A DNA stretch of 64,000 nucleotides from Streptomyces sp. SCSIO 75703. GTDB lineage: Bacteria > Actinomycetota > Actinomycetes > Streptomycetales > Streptomycetaceae. How positions within the stretch are numbered: the first letter of the stretch is position 1; every line of letters begins with the position of its first letter. Shown here in pieces: positions 19,055-27,578 of the stretch. The stretch is from assembly GCF_036607905.1 (NCBI RefSeq), contig NZ_CP144555.1, positions 620,001 through 684,000 on the forward strand. Reading direction: 5' to 3'. The notes under the pieces were generated by a model. It did not search any database and had not been told where the DNA came from. It saw nothing but the letters and a program-made list of their open reading frames with translations. The position numbers and the translations under genes were made by a program.

Positions 19055-19765
19055 CTATCCGGGGCCGTCCGCGGGGGCGGTCCGGCGGGTCTCGCGGGAG
19101 CCCACGGCCTCGCGGAGGCCGTGCAGGACGCCGGGCAGCCCGGGGACCGACGCCTCGCCGAGCGCGGTCAGCCCGCCGACACGCCGCCGCCGCTGCGCCG
19201 GGTCCTCCGGCACGCCGAGGACGCGCAGCCGGGCGGCCTCCGCGAGAACGGCGACGACCGCGTCCCGTTCCGCCACGGCCCCGCACGGAACGGGCCCGTC
19301 CAGGTCGCGCCGCGTCTCCTCGGCGAGCGCCCGCGCCACGCCCGGACACGCCGGCACGTGCTCGACGGAAGGGAACACGCCGAGGACACGCCGCTTCTCG
19401 GCCCGCAGCCAGCCCCCTGCCGTCAACTGCTCGCGGACGGCGTCGTGGGTGACGCGGGCGTGCAGCCGTACCCAGGTCCGCCAGCGGTGCGGCAGGGATT
19501 CGCGGACCAGGTCCAGGAGACCGTCCAGGGCGACGTCCCCGGTGCGCGTGTCCAGGTCGGCGGGGGTGGCGATGCCGTCCGCGTCGGTGAGCAGGCCGCG
19601 CCGGGCGAGTTCGGCGAGAGCGCCGGCGCGCACGAGACGGTGGGCTCCGGGCGGGTCGCCCGCCTGCGGGGCCGTGCCGTCCCAGGCGAGCAGGGCGAGC
19701 CGCGCCGGCACGGAGGGCGGGGGCACACGGGGCGGTCGCGGCGCGGGGCGCGGGCCGTCGGGCAC
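19055..19765 (-). CDS. GPP34 (GOLPH3-like) family protein
   Basis: A 236-residue member of the GOLPH3/VPS74 (GPP34) family. In eukaryotes the family binds PI4P at the Golgi; in actinobacteria it is common and unexplained. Family features visible are PARLALLAWDG near the N-terminus, LVRAGALAELARRGLL, the VALDGLLDLVRESLPHRWRTWV helix pair and LRAEKRRVLGVFPSVEH. The GTG at 19765 is supported by an ideal GAGGAGG seven nt upstream. The frame stays open further upstream but there it is compositionally non-coding. No signal peptide or membrane helix. Confidence 0.85.
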   Translation of the reverse strand: MPDGPRPAPRPPRVPPPSVPARLALLAWDGTAPQAGDPPGAHRLVRAGALAELARRGLLTDADGIATPADLDTRTGDVALDGLLDLVRESLPHRWRTWVRLHARVTHDAVREQLTAGGWLRAEKRRVLGVFPSVEHVPACPGVARALAEETRRDLDGPVPCGAVAERDAVVAVLAEAARLRVLGVPEDPAQRRRRVGGLTALGEASVPGLPGVLHGLREAVGSRETRRTAPADGPG

Positions 19766-20079
19766 GGGGGCCTCCTCGGAGCCGGGGACACGCGGGCGGC
19801 CGGACGGCACGTCCCGGCACCGGCGCCCCGCCGGGCTCCCCCGGTGCGGGCGCCGGCTCCCGGCGTCTCCTTGCGCGGGTGCCCCGGGGCGGGCCCGGCA
19901 CGCGTGCCGTTCCGGTCCGCCGCCGGGCGCGTGCGCGTGTGAGGTGTCTCTCCTCCGGCGCCGCCGCGTACTCCTCCAGGGTGGGCGTGTCACCCGACCG
20001 GCCCTGGGACCTGCGGCTCCCCGCCCCACGGCGCCGACAGGGGGCCCCCGCTGCTCAGCCACCCTTACCGCGCGTTTAA
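19766..20079. other. non-coding divergent region before the desaturase operator
   Basis: Gap between the divergent GPP34 gene and the acyl-ACP desaturase gene. This part is GC-rich and shows no gene, hairpin or promoter that I can defend; the informative element is the palindrome array that follows at 20080-20125. Confidence 0.4.
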
Positions 20080-20125
20080 CCTACGGTCTCGTAACCTACG
20101 GTTTCGTAGCCTACGATCCCGTAGG
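20080..20125 (+). promoter_or_regulatory. three tandem 15-bp palindromic operators before the desaturase gene
   Basis: Three head-to-tail 15-bp units: CCTACGGTCTCGTAA (20080-20094), CCTACGGTTTCGTAG (20095-20109) and CCTACGATCCCGTAG (20110-20124, completed by G20125). Each is a CTACG-N4-CGTAG inverted repeat; the third is a perfect 6-bp palindrome CCTACG-ATCC-CGTAGG. The block is strikingly AT-rich for this genome, ends 60 bp before the desaturase start and contains a possible -10 (TACGAT, 20112-20117). The form suits cooperative binding by a TetR-type lipid regulator (inference). Confidence 0.8.
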
Positions 20126-20185
20126 TTTCCCGGCACCGCTCGCCGGACCTCTTCCGCTCTGTCGCACGTCCCCACTGGAGTACCC

Positions 20186-21160
20186 GTGACGCTCACCTCC
20201 CCGCACCTCGGCGCCCCCGCCGAGTGGACCGACGCCCGCCTGCTGTACGCGCTGGAGGAAGTGGTCGAGAAGGAGCTGAACCGCCATCTGAAGGTCGCCA
20301 AGGACTGGATGCCCCACGAGTATGTCCCGTGGAGCGACGGCCGCAACTTCCCTGGTCTGTTCGAGGACGGCGAGCCCTGGGAGAAGGAGCAGTCGAAGGT
20401 CACCGAGGTCGGTCGGATCGCCCTGGTGGTGAACCTCCTGACGGAGGACAACCTCCCCAGCTACCACCACGAGATCGCCACCCTCTTCGGCCGCGACGGC
20501 GCCTGGGGCACCTGGGTGCACCGCTGGACGGCGGAGGAGGGCCGGCACGGCATCGTCATGCGCGACTACCTGCTCGCCTCGCGCGCCGTGGACCCGGACA
20601 AGCTGGAGCAGTTCCGGATGTCCCACATGAGCGAGGGCTTCGAGTCGGACAACCGGCACTCGATGCTGCACTCGGTCGCCTACGTCGCCTTCCAGGAGCT
20701 GGCGACCCGCATCTCGCACCGCAACACCGGCCACCAGTCCGGCGACCCGGTCTGCGACCGCATGCTGGCCCGCATCGCCACCGACGAGAACCTGCACATG
20801 GTCTTCTACCGGAACCTGCTGCGGGCCGCCTTCGAGATCGCGCCCGACCCGACGATGGCGGCGGTGCGGGACGTGGTCGTGAACTTCCGGATGCCCGGCC
20901 ACGGCATCCCCGGCTTCGAGCGGGCCGCCGCGCAGATGGCCATCGGCGAGGTCTACAACCTGCGCATCCACCACGACGACGTGATCCAGCCGGTGCTGCG
21001 CTTCCTGAAGATCATGGAGATCGACGGGCTCGGCCCCGAGGGCCGCCGCGCGCAGGAGGAGCTGGGGCTGTTCATGGGCGGACTGGACGCCGAGGCCGCC
21101 AAGTTCGACGAGCGGCTGGCGGCGCGCAAGGCCCGGATGGCGGCCCGCGGCAAGGTCTGA
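20186..21160 (+). CDS. acyl-ACP desaturase (soluble diiron fatty acid desaturase)
   Basis: A 324-residue soluble type-2 desaturase, related to plant stearoyl-ACP desaturase and mycobacterial DesA, that introduces a double bond into acyl-ACP. The two diiron-binding motifs are intact: EEGRH near residue 121 and DENLH near residue 207, embedded in a long helical fold. There is no transmembrane segment. It needs ferredoxin and a reductase encoded elsewhere. It is monocistronic behind a triple palindrome, implying repressor control of membrane lipid unsaturation. The ATG at 20186 starts the family-typical N-terminus (MTLTSPHLGAPAEWTDARLL). Confidence 0.93.
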   Translation: MTLTSPHLGAPAEWTDARLLYALEEVVEKELNRHLKVAKDWMPHEYVPWSDGRNFPGLFEDGEPWEKEQSKVTEVGRIALVVNLLTEDNLPSYHHEIATLFGRDGAWGTWVHRWTAEEGRHGIVMRDYLLASRAVDPDKLEQFRMSHMSEGFESDNRHSMLHSVAYVAFQELATRISHRNTGHQSGDPVCDRMLARIATDENLHMVFYRNLLRAAFEIAPDPTMAAVRDVVVNFRMPGHGIPGFERAAAQMAIGEVYNLRIHHDDVIQPVLRFLKIMEIDGLGPEGRRAQEELGLFMGGLDAEAAKFDERLAARKARMAARGKV

Positions 21161-21202
21161 CGGCACCCGAGCGGACGCCGGGGGTCCGGCGGGCCGGTGC
21201 CG
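21161..21202. terminator. hairpin between desaturase and WhiB-like gene
   Basis: CGGCACC at 21161-21167 pairs with GGTGCCG at 21196-21202; an inner GCCGG/CCGGC pairing is also possible. It starts right at the desaturase stop and lies between convergent genes. Confidence 0.5.
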
Positions 21203-21215
21203 CGGCGCGCGCGGG

Positions 21216-21461
21216 TCAGCGCGTGCCGCGGCGCAGCGCCAGGCGTTCCTTCTCCGACAGCCCGCCCCACACGCCGAAGCGTTCGTCGTTGGCGAGGGCG
21301 TACTCCAGGCACGCGGGGCGTATGGGGCACAGGGCGCAGATGCGTTTGGCGTCCCGTACGGAGCTTCCGGGCTCGGGGAAGAAGAACTCCGCCCCGGTCT
21401 GCGCGCACAGCGCCTCGTCCGTCCAGACGGGGACGGGCGCGATGGTCGTCTCGATGTGCAT
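21216..21461 (-). CDS. wblH: WhiB-like iron-sulphur transcription regulator (WblH-like)
   Basis: An 81-residue Wbl protein. The four cysteines expected to hold a [4Fe-4S] cluster are visible in the order C (DEALCAQ), C-x2-C (KRICALCPIRP) and C (PACLEYA). The G[VI]WGG turn (FGVWGGLSEKER) and a basic C-terminal tail for DNA contact follow. Wbl proteins act with the principal sigma factor. Its place between ssgD and the small laccase fits S. coelicolor wblH (SCO6715) from memory, so the letter is tentative. The ATG at 21461 is preceded by AGGA at a short distance; an upstream start is possible. Confidence 0.88.
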   Translation of the reverse strand: MHIETTIAPVPVWTDEALCAQTGAEFFFPEPGSSVRDAKRICALCPIRPACLEYALANDERFGVWGGLSEKERLALRRGTR

Positions 21462-21694
21462 GTCCTGGAGTGTGCACCGCGCCGAAAAACGTTCGCTCAA
21501 CGCCGGATCAACGCCGTCGCGCACGCCGCCGCGCGGCCCTGGGCGCCGGTACGCCGGACGCGGCCCCCGGCACTCGCCGACCGTTCCCGATGGTCTCCCA
21601 CGGCGCCCCTCGGCGCACGACGGCGCGCGCGAGCGCGGGCCAGGGGCGAGACTCGTACGGAGCGTGCCGCGGGACCCGTGCGAGGAGGGCCAAG

Positions 21695-22474
21695 ATGCTC
21701 ACCACCCGTTTCGTCACCGGCGCCCCCGACTGGATCGAGGTGGGCGTCCCGGACCCGGACGGCGCCGCGTCCTTCTACGGGGCCCTGTTCGGCTGGCGGC
21801 TGCGTCCGGGGACCGGCCCGGCGGACGGGGGCGTCTTCGAGCGGGACGGGGCCGTGGTGGCGGGCGCGCGGACCGTGCCGGAGGGGGAGCCGACCGCCTG
21901 GACGGTGTACTTCCGCGGTCCGGACCCCGAGGCCGCCGCCGAGGTCTCCCGCCGCTCGCGCGGCGAGGTGCTGCGCCCGGCGGAGCGGGACGCCGAGGGG
22001 GCCGTCACGGTACTGCTCCGGGACCGGGGCGGCGCGGTGTTCGGGGTACGGCGGCCGGGCCGGCGGGCCGGGGTGGAGGCGGCGGGCGTGCCCGGCGCGC
22101 TGTGCTGGACGGAGCTGCACACGGCGGACGTGGCCGCCGCGGCGGCGTACTACCGCGCGGTGCTCGGGCTGGACACGTCGGGCGTGACGTTTCCGGGCGG
22201 TGTGTACACCTGCGTCGAGCCGGGCGGCGCGCAGGAGGACGCCGTGTTCGGCGGCCTGGCCGCGCTCGCCGACGATCCGGTGGAGACGGCGCCGCACTGG
22301 CTGCCGTACTTCGCGGTCCCGGACACCGACGCGGTGGTCGGCCGGGCGCTGGAGCGCGGCGGCGGGGCGCCGCTGCCCGCGACGGACGTCGGGGGCGTCG
22401 GCCGGCTGGCCCGGCTCACCGATCCGTGGGGCGCCCGGTTCGCGGTCCTGAGGCCGGCGCCCCGCCAGGGGTGA
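21695..22474 (+). CDS. two-domain VOC (glyoxalase/bleomycin-resistance fold) family protein
   Basis: A 259-residue protein made of two VOC repeats. The first begins PDWIEVGVPDPDGAASFYGALFGW (split here as PDWIEVGVPDPDGAASF and YGALFGW), the second LCWTELHTADVAAAAAYY. The pattern matches Streptomyces 'hydroxylase/glyoxalase' VOC proteins of unknown substrate. The ATG at 21695 follows GAGGAGG at ideal spacing. Metal ligands of glyoxalase I are not all evident, so resistance, dioxygenase and lyase functions all remain open. Confidence 0.82.
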   Translation: MLTTRFVTGAPDWIEVGVPDPDGAASFYGALFGWRLRPGTGPADGGVFERDGAVVAGARTVPEGEPTAWTVYFRGPDPEAAAEVSRRSRGEVLRPAERDAEGAVTVLLRDRGGAVFGVRRPGRRAGVEAAGVPGALCWTELHTADVAAAAAYYRAVLGLDTSGVTFPGGVYTCVEPGGAQEDAVFGGLAALADDPVETAPHWLPYFAVPDTDAVVGRALERGGGAPLPATDVGGVGRLARLTDPWGARFAVLRPAPRQG

Positions 22475-22538
22475 GCCGGGCAGCCCGGCCACGCGGGCAC
22501 CGGCCGTGGAACGCGCGCCGGGCGCCCGCCCGTCCGGT

Positions 22539-23624
22539 TCAGGCGCTGGCGCGGCGGACCAGCGTGGTGGGCAGGACCACGCTCCGGGCCGCGCCCGGCA
22601 CGCCCTCGCTCCCCTCGCCGTCGCTTCCGTCGCTTCCGTCGCTTCCGTCGCTTCCGTCGCCGGGAGCGTGGTCGAGTGCGCGCAGCAACAGGCGGGCCAT
22701 CAGCCGGCCCATGCCCTCGATGTCCTGACGGACCGTGGTGAGCGGCGGGTCGGTCTGCTCGGCGACCGGCAGCATGTCGTCGAAGCCGACCACGGCCACG
22801 TCCTCCGGCACCCGGCGCCCGTTCTCGCGCAGCACCCGCAGGGCGCCGGCGGCGGTGAGGTCGTTGGCGGCGAAGACGGCGTCCAGCGCGGGGCACCGGT
22901 CGAGCAGTTCGCGCATCGCCCGTTCGCCGCCGGCCGGGGTGAAGTCGCCGTGCGCGACCGGCCCCGGCGCGTGTTCGCCGGCCGCGTCCAGGAACCCGGC
23001 GAGCCGGTCGGCCGCGGAGGTCTGGTCGAGCGGGCCGGTGATGTGGGCGATGCGGGTGCGGCCGAGCGCGGCGAGGTGCCGTACGGCCTCGCGGGCGCCA
23101 CCGCGGTTGTCGCTGTCGACGTAGACCACGCCGCCAGGGCCGTCGTCCCAGTCGGGCCGCCCGCCGAAGACGGTGGGCACCCCGGCGCGGCGGACCAGTC
23201 CGGGCAGCGGGTCGTCCAGGTGCAGGGAGAAGACGAGGGCGCCGTCGACGTGGCCGCCCGCCAGGTACCGGCCGACGCGGGCGTGGTCCTCCCGGCCCTC
23301 GGTGAGCAGTAGGACCAACTGGTTGTCGTGGGCGGTGAGTTCCTTGCTGATCCCGCGGAGCTGCTGGGCGAAGTAGGGGTCGGCGAAGACCCGGGTCTCC
23401 GGTTCGGCGGCGACGACGGCGATCGCGTCGTGCCGCCGGGTCACGAGGCTGCGGGCGGCCTGGTTGGGGACGTAGCCGAGTTCGTCCACGGCGTGCCGGA
23501 CCCGTTCGGCGAGCGCGTCCCGCACCCCGTGCGCGCCGTTGACCACGCGGGACACGGTGGCGCGCGAGACCCCGGCCCGCGCGGCCACGGCCTCCAGCGT
23601 GGGGCGCGGGGCTGTCTCGCTCAC
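22539..23624 (-). CDS. LacI family transcriptional regulator with a Gly-Ser-Asp repeat insertion
   Basis: A 361-residue LacI/GalR repressor. N-terminal HTH PTLEAVAARAGVSRATVSRV with the hinge helix NQAARSLVTRRHDAIAVV, then the periplasmic-binding-protein-like sensor domain. Near residues 328-342, just before the C-terminal strand VVLPTTLVRR, a (GSD)n run interrupts the normally short connector; it is encoded by a 9-bp DNA tandem repeat. The target is unknown: the nearest genes are the VOC protein and the small laccase. A LacI-type palindrome exists in this window before the GH16 gene at 59643, but 36 kb away. A minus-strand TATTCT upstream may be its -10. Confidence 0.9.
   Translation of the reverse strand: MSETAPRPTLEAVAARAGVSRATVSRVVNGAHGVRDALAERVRHAVDELGYVPNQAARSLVTRRHDAIAVVAAEPETRVFADPYFAQQLRGISKELTAHDNQLVLLLTEGREDHARVGRYLAGGHVDGALVFSLHLDDPLPGLVRRAGVPTVFGGRPDWDDGPGGVVYVDSDNRGGAREAVRHLAALGRTRIAHITGPLDQTSAADRLAGFLDAAGEHAPGPVAHGDFTPAGGERAMRELLDRCPALDAVFAANDLTAAGALRVLRENGRRVPEDVAVVGFDDMLPVAEQTDPPLTTVRQDIEGMGRLMARLLLRALDHAPGDGSDGSDGSDGSDGEGSEGVPGAARSVVLPTTLVRRASA
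22621..22656. repeat. 9-bp tandem repeat in the LacI regulator gene
   Basis: Four perfect copies of TCGCTTCCG, followed by a partial copy, encode alternating Gly-Ser-Asp on the minus strand. Copy-number change keeps the frame. Confidence 0.85.
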
Positions 23625-23690
23625 TTGGGGCTCCTCGTCGGCGGCTGCGGATCAGAATAACCGCCGGCGCCGCGCGGACCTGGGGCCCCG

Positions 23691-24821
23691 TCAGTGCGCG
23701 TGGCCGGGCGGGTGCCCGGACCCGTCGCCCGTACCGGAACCCTCGCCGGTGCCCGCTCCCGCCCGGGACGCGGTGCCCTTGCCCGTTCCGGACGCGGTGC
23801 CCGTGCCCGCCCCCGCGCCGGACCCCTCGCCGCTCCCGGACCCGGTCCCCGAACCCGCCGCCTGGCCCGGGGCGTGGGCGTGCGGGTCGTGGCCCGGGAT
23901 GGTCCCGTCCGCCTTCTTCACCAGGAAGAGGCCGACCATCCCCATGTCGGAGTGGCTCTGCACGTGGCAGTGGTACATCCACGCCCCGGCCCCGACCCCC
24001 TCCCCCGCGATCACCTGGAAGCCGAAGGAGTCCGCCGGGCCGACGATCTTGTTGTCGACGACGCGGCTGGGGTCGTCGGGGCCGGTGAGCAGGCCGGTGC
24101 GGTTGTCCGCCCAGCGGTGACCGTGCATGTGGAAGGTGTGGTAGTACTCGCCGTGCGTGATCATCACGAACTCGACCCGGTCCCCCACGGTGGCCTCGAA
24201 GTCGGGGCCGGCGGGCAGGTTGTTGACGAGCATGTCATTGAAGACGATCGTGTGCGTGGCGTCCGGCAGGACGTCGCCCGCGCGCCGGACGATCACGGGC
24301 CCGTACAGGCCCCGCCGGATGCCCCCGGTGCCGTGCTCGGTGCCGACGACGTGGTCGTGGTAGTGCCAGTAGCCCGCGCTGCCGGGCCGCCAGGTGCCGT
24401 CCTTGCGCCGGCCCGGGGTGTGGGTGCGCCAGGTGTAGGTGCGGGTGTCGCCGGGCTCGACGGCGCTGCGGTTCATGGTGGTGCCGTCGCTGGAGATCTC
24501 GTAGTCGAGGCCGTGGACGTGCAGGCTCGCGGTGACGTCCATCGTGTTGGTGAACTCGATGTGCAGCGTGTCGCCCTCGTTGATCTCGATCAGCGGGCCG
24601 GGGATGCTCGCCTTGCCCTTCTCCAGGCCGTAGCCCATCTGGCCGTCGGGAAGCTTCTCGGCGTACATCCTGAGGTGGCGCACCTCCCCGCCGGCCGGGG
24701 CCGTGCGGGCCGGGGCGGTGGCGTCGGGGGCGGCCCCGGCGCGCTCCGGCGCCAGGGACAACGATGTCGCGACGGCCGCGCCACCCAGCAGCACGCGTCG
24801 GTTGAAACCACGTCTGTCCAT
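23691..24821 (-). CDS. two-domain small laccase (SLAC-type multicopper oxidase), Tat-exported
   Basis: Extracellular multicopper oxidase of 376 residues, using O2 to oxidise phenolics. The Tat signal is [20 protein letters not shown], cut near AGA. All four copper-ligand clusters are present: [21 protein letters not shown] and [14 protein letters not shown], the last giving the type-1 Cys, His and axial Met. The two-cupredoxin layout is the SLAC type, active as a trimer. After the second domain (ends near residue 310) comes a ~65-residue tail of Gly/Ser/Thr/Ala with scattered charge, ending HPPGHAH, not needed by the fold. ATG 24821 follows GGGGAG. Equivalent to the S. coelicolor SLAC locus (SCO6712 from memory). 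Confidence 0.92.
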   Translation of the reverse strand: MDRRGFNRRVLLGGAAVATSLSLAPERAGAAPDATAPARTAPAGGEVRHLRMYAEKLPDGQMGYGLEKGKASIPGPLIEINEGDTLHIEFTNTMDVTASLHVHGLDYEISSDGTTMNRSAVEPGDTRTYTWRTHTPGRRKDGTWRPGSAGYWHYHDHVVGTEHGTGGIRRGLYGPVIVRRAGDVLPDATHTIVFNDMLVNNLPAGPDFEATVGDRVEFVMITHGEYYHTFHMHGHRWADNRTGLLTGPDDPSRVVDNKIVGPADSFGFQVIAGEGVGAGAWMYHCHVQSHSDMGMVGLFLVKKADGTIPGHDPHAHAPGQAAGSGTGSGSGEGSGAGAGTGTASGTGKGTASRAGAGTGEGSGTGDGSGHPPGHAH

Positions 24822-24961
24822 GCTCGACTCCCCACTGCGGTACGGGATGTGCCAAGGCGGAGCGTGATGTGCCGGCGAGAGGCCGGGGGAACCTGTGGGA
24901 CGGTACCGGCTCACGCCTGGTTTATCCACACTCAGGACAAAGTTAGTCCCGTCGCGGCCAT

Positions 24962-24988
24962 ACCTCTTGGCGAACCGCGCAAAGAGGT
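24962..24988. promoter_or_regulatory. 7-bp inverted repeat in the laccase/ThuA divergent promoter region
   Basis: ACCTCTT at 24962-24968 and AAGAGGT at 24982-24988 form a perfect inverted repeat with a 13-nt spacer. It lies within an unusually AT-rich stretch (about 24915-25000) between the divergent genes and could be a shared operator. No matching regulator is identified. Confidence 0.4.
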
Positions 24989-25037
24989 CTAGCTTCCATG
25001 GCGCTGTCGCCGCGACCGAGGAGGGGTGGGTGACCCC

Positions 25038-27578
25038 ATGCGGTTCACTTCGCACCACGATCCTTCGCACCACGATCCTTCGCACCACAAGCCCGTCCGC
25101 CCACGAGGACCGAGCGCCGTACGAGGCAGGAGACGGATCCTGGCGGCGTCCCTGACCGCCGCCCTGGCCACCGCGGGACTGCTGTCGAGTCCCGCGGCGG
25201 GCGCGCTCCCCGCGCCCGAACCCCCGACAACGATGTCGATCACATCCCCACCGGGCAGCGCCGACGTGCGCGTCCTGGTCTTCTACGGGTCCGCCGCGCC
25301 CGGCGAGGAGTCACCGGTGGTCAACGCCGGTATCGCGGCGATCGAGCGGATCGGCCTGTCCGGCCCCGCCGACCAGCGCTTCACGGTCGAGGCCACGGAC
25401 GACGCCTCGGTCTTCACCAGCGAGCGCCGGCTGGGCCGCTTCAACTCCGTCGTGTTCCTGACCGGCGGCGGCGACGTCCTCGACCCGGACCAGGAGAGCG
25501 GGCTGGAGGCGTACATGAAGGCCGGCGGCGGTTTCGTCGGCATCCACGACGCGGCCCGTGCCGAGCCCTACTCCGACTGGTTCACCGGTCTGATCGGCGC
25601 CCGCCCGGCGGCGTCGAGCCCGACGTCCGTCCAGCGGGCCACCGTCGAGGTCGGCGACCGCGTCCATCCGGCCACCAAGGACCTGCCGGTGGAGTGGAAA
25701 CGGCCCGACAAATGGCTGAACTGGGCGAAGAACCCGTCCGGCGAGGTGCACACCGTCGCCCGGGTCCGCGAGTCCACCTATCAGCCGGGCCAGGGCGCGG
25801 CCGGCTGGGACCACCCGGTGAGCTGGTGCCGGGACTACGACGGCGGACGCTCCTTCTACACCGCCATGGGCGGCACCGCCTCCTCGTACGACGAGACGGA
25901 CTTCCGCGCCCACCTGCGCGGCGCCCTGCTGTGGACGACGCGGATGGCGCGCGCCGACTGCAAGGCGACGATCACCGCGAACTACCGTGCCGAGCGGCTC
26001 ACCCAGGCCAACCAGCCCGGCCAGAACGACCAGATCGGCGAGCCGCACGGGCTGGTCACCGCCCCCGACGGCCGGGTGTTCTACATCGGCCGGGGCGGCG
26101 CGGACTCCTCCCGGCCCGTGGTGACCGACTGGAACGACCCGAACGTCGGCAAGGGCACCGGGCAGATCCACGTCTACGACCCGAAGACCCGGAAGGTCTC
26201 CCTCGCCGGGGAGCTGACCGTCTTCGGCAACAAGGGCGGCGGCGACGAACTGGTCAAGGTGGAGGAGGGCCTGCTCGGCATCGAACTGGACCCGGGCTTC
26301 GCCCGCAACGGCTGGGTGTACCTGCACTACACGCCGCACTCCGGGGTCGACCGGGACACCCGTGTCGCCCAGCGGCAGGTCTCCCGCTTCACCTTCGACG
26401 AGGCCACCGGCCGGCTGGACCCCGGCAGCGAGAAGGTGCTGCTGAAGTGGCCGGTGCAGGTGCACAGTTGCTGCCACGCGGGCGGCGGGATGGCCTGGGA
26501 CTCCCAGGGCAACCTGTACATCGCCACCGGTGACAACAACTCCAGCGGGTTCAGCGACGGTTACTCGGGCAACAACCCGCTGCCCGCCTACAAGGGCCTC
26601 TCCTTCGCCGACGCGCGCCGCACGGCCGGCAACACCAACAACCTCAACGGCAAGATCCTGCGCATCCACCCGGAGCCGGACGGGACGTACACGCTCCCCG
26701 AGGGCAACCTCTTCACCGGCAAGGAGACCGCCGAGGGCGGCGGCAAGACGCGCGGCGAGATCTACGTGATGGGCGTGCGCAACCCGGCGCGCATCTCCGT
26801 CGACACGTCGACCGACGTGCTGTACGCGGGCTGGGTCGGGCCCGACGCGGGCGCCCCGTCGACGACCTGGGGCCCGGCGAAGTACGACACGTTCGCCGTG
26901 ATCACCAAGGCGGGCAACCGGGGCTGGCCCTACTGCATGGGCAACAAGCAACCCTACCGGGACCGGAACCTGCCGGACCCGTCGAAGCCGCTGGGCTGGT
27001 ACGACTGCGACCACCCGAAGAACGAGTCGCCGAACAACGACGGGCTGGTCGACCTGCCCCCGGTCACCGGCAACAACATCTGGTACTCCCCGCAGGGCGG
27101 CGGGCCGGACTTCCCGCGGAACGCCGACGGCGTGCCCTCGTACCGGCAGAGCGAGTCCACGTACGCGCTGCCCTGGCTCAAGGGCGGCGGCCAGGCCGCG
27201 ATGAACGGCCCGGTCTACCGCTTCGACGCCGCCAACCCCAACGCGGCCAAGTGGCCCGCGTACTGGGACGGCAAGTGGTTCGTCGGCGACTTCTACGACG
27301 CCGACCAGCCGCGCAACGCGGTCCTGACCGACCCGCGGACCCACGGCGACGGCGGGCTGCCTGTGCACTCGGAGTCGCTGAAGAAGATCGTGCCGGTGGG
27401 CAACGACCACATCCGGAACCTGATGGACTGGAAGTTCGGTCCCGACGGCACGCTGTACGTCCTCGACTACGGCCGCGGCTTCTTCACCTCGGACGCCAAG
27501 TCCGCGCTGTGGCGCGTCACCTACACGGGCGGCGGGGCGACCCCCGCCGCCGGCCAACTCGTCAGGGGGGCCGCATGA
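25038..27578 (+). CDS. secreted ThuA-domain / glucose-sorbosone dehydrogenase fusion protein
   Basis: An 846-residue exported protein. A long n-region with SHHDP repeats and RGRRR precedes the hydrophobic signal [18 protein letters not shown]. Residues ~75-300 form a ThuA-like domain ([37 protein letters not shown]). Residues ~335-835 form a six-bladed PQQ-type glucose/sorbosone dehydrogenase propeller ([64 protein letters not shown]). ThuA is tied to conversion of disaccharides to 3-keto sugars in rhizobia; the propeller would oxidise a sugar outside the cell. The ATG at 25038 sits 11 nt after GAGGAGGGG; a GTG at 25026 is an alternative. Its stop overlaps the next start (ATGA). Confidence 0.88.
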   Translation: MRFTSHHDPSHHDPSHHKPVRPRGPSAVRGRRRILAASLTAALATAGLLSSPAAGALPAPEPPTTMSITSPPGSADVRVLVFYGSAAPGEESPVVNAGIAAIERIGLSGPADQRFTVEATDDASVFTSERRLGRFNSVVFLTGGGDVLDPDQESGLEAYMKAGGGFVGIHDAARAEPYSDWFTGLIGARPAASSPTSVQRATVEVGDRVHPATKDLPVEWKRPDKWLNWAKNPSGEVHTVARVRESTYQPGQGAAGWDHPVSWCRDYDGGRSFYTAMGGTASSYDETDFRAHLRGALLWTTRMARADCKATITANYRAERLTQANQPGQNDQIGEPHGLVTAPDGRVFYIGRGGADSSRPVVTDWNDPNVGKGTGQIHVYDPKTRKVSLAGELTVFGNKGGGDELVKVEEGLLGIELDPGFARNGWVYLHYTPHSGVDRDTRVAQRQVSRFTFDEATGRLDPGSEKVLLKWPVQVHSCCHAGGGMAWDSQGNLYIATGDNNSSGFSDGYSGNNPLPAYKGLSFADARRTAGNTNNLNGKILRIHPEPDGTYTLPEGNLFTGKETAEGGGKTRGEIYVMGVRNPARISVDTSTDVLYAGWVGPDAGAPSTTWGPAKYDTFAVITKAGNRGWPYCMGNKQPYRDRNLPDPSKPLGWYDCDHPKNESPNNDGLVDLPPVTGNNIWYSPQGGGPDFPRNADGVPSYRQSESTYALPWLKGGGQAAMNGPVYRFDAANPNAAKWPAYWDGKWFVGDFYDADQPRNAVLTDPRTHGDGGLPVHSESLKKIVPVGNDHIRNLMDWKFGPDGTLYVLDYGRGFFTSDAKSALWRVTYTGGGATPAAGQLVRGAA
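25049..25093. repeat. 15-bp tandem repeat at the 5' end of the ThuA fusion gene
   Basis: Three head-to-tail units of TTCGCACCACGATCC (the third diverged), encoding [15 protein letters not shown] in the n-region of the signal peptide. Confidence 0.85.

Noticed and set aside
20080..20125. Iterons of a replication origin
   Set aside because: No rep gene or DnaA boxes nearby; the palindromic symmetry and position before a desaturase fit an operator better.
25311..27557. Long minus-strand frame opposite the ThuA/dehydrogenase gene
   Set aside because: Mirror of a strongly conserved coding frame; no ribosome-binding site or family resemblance.
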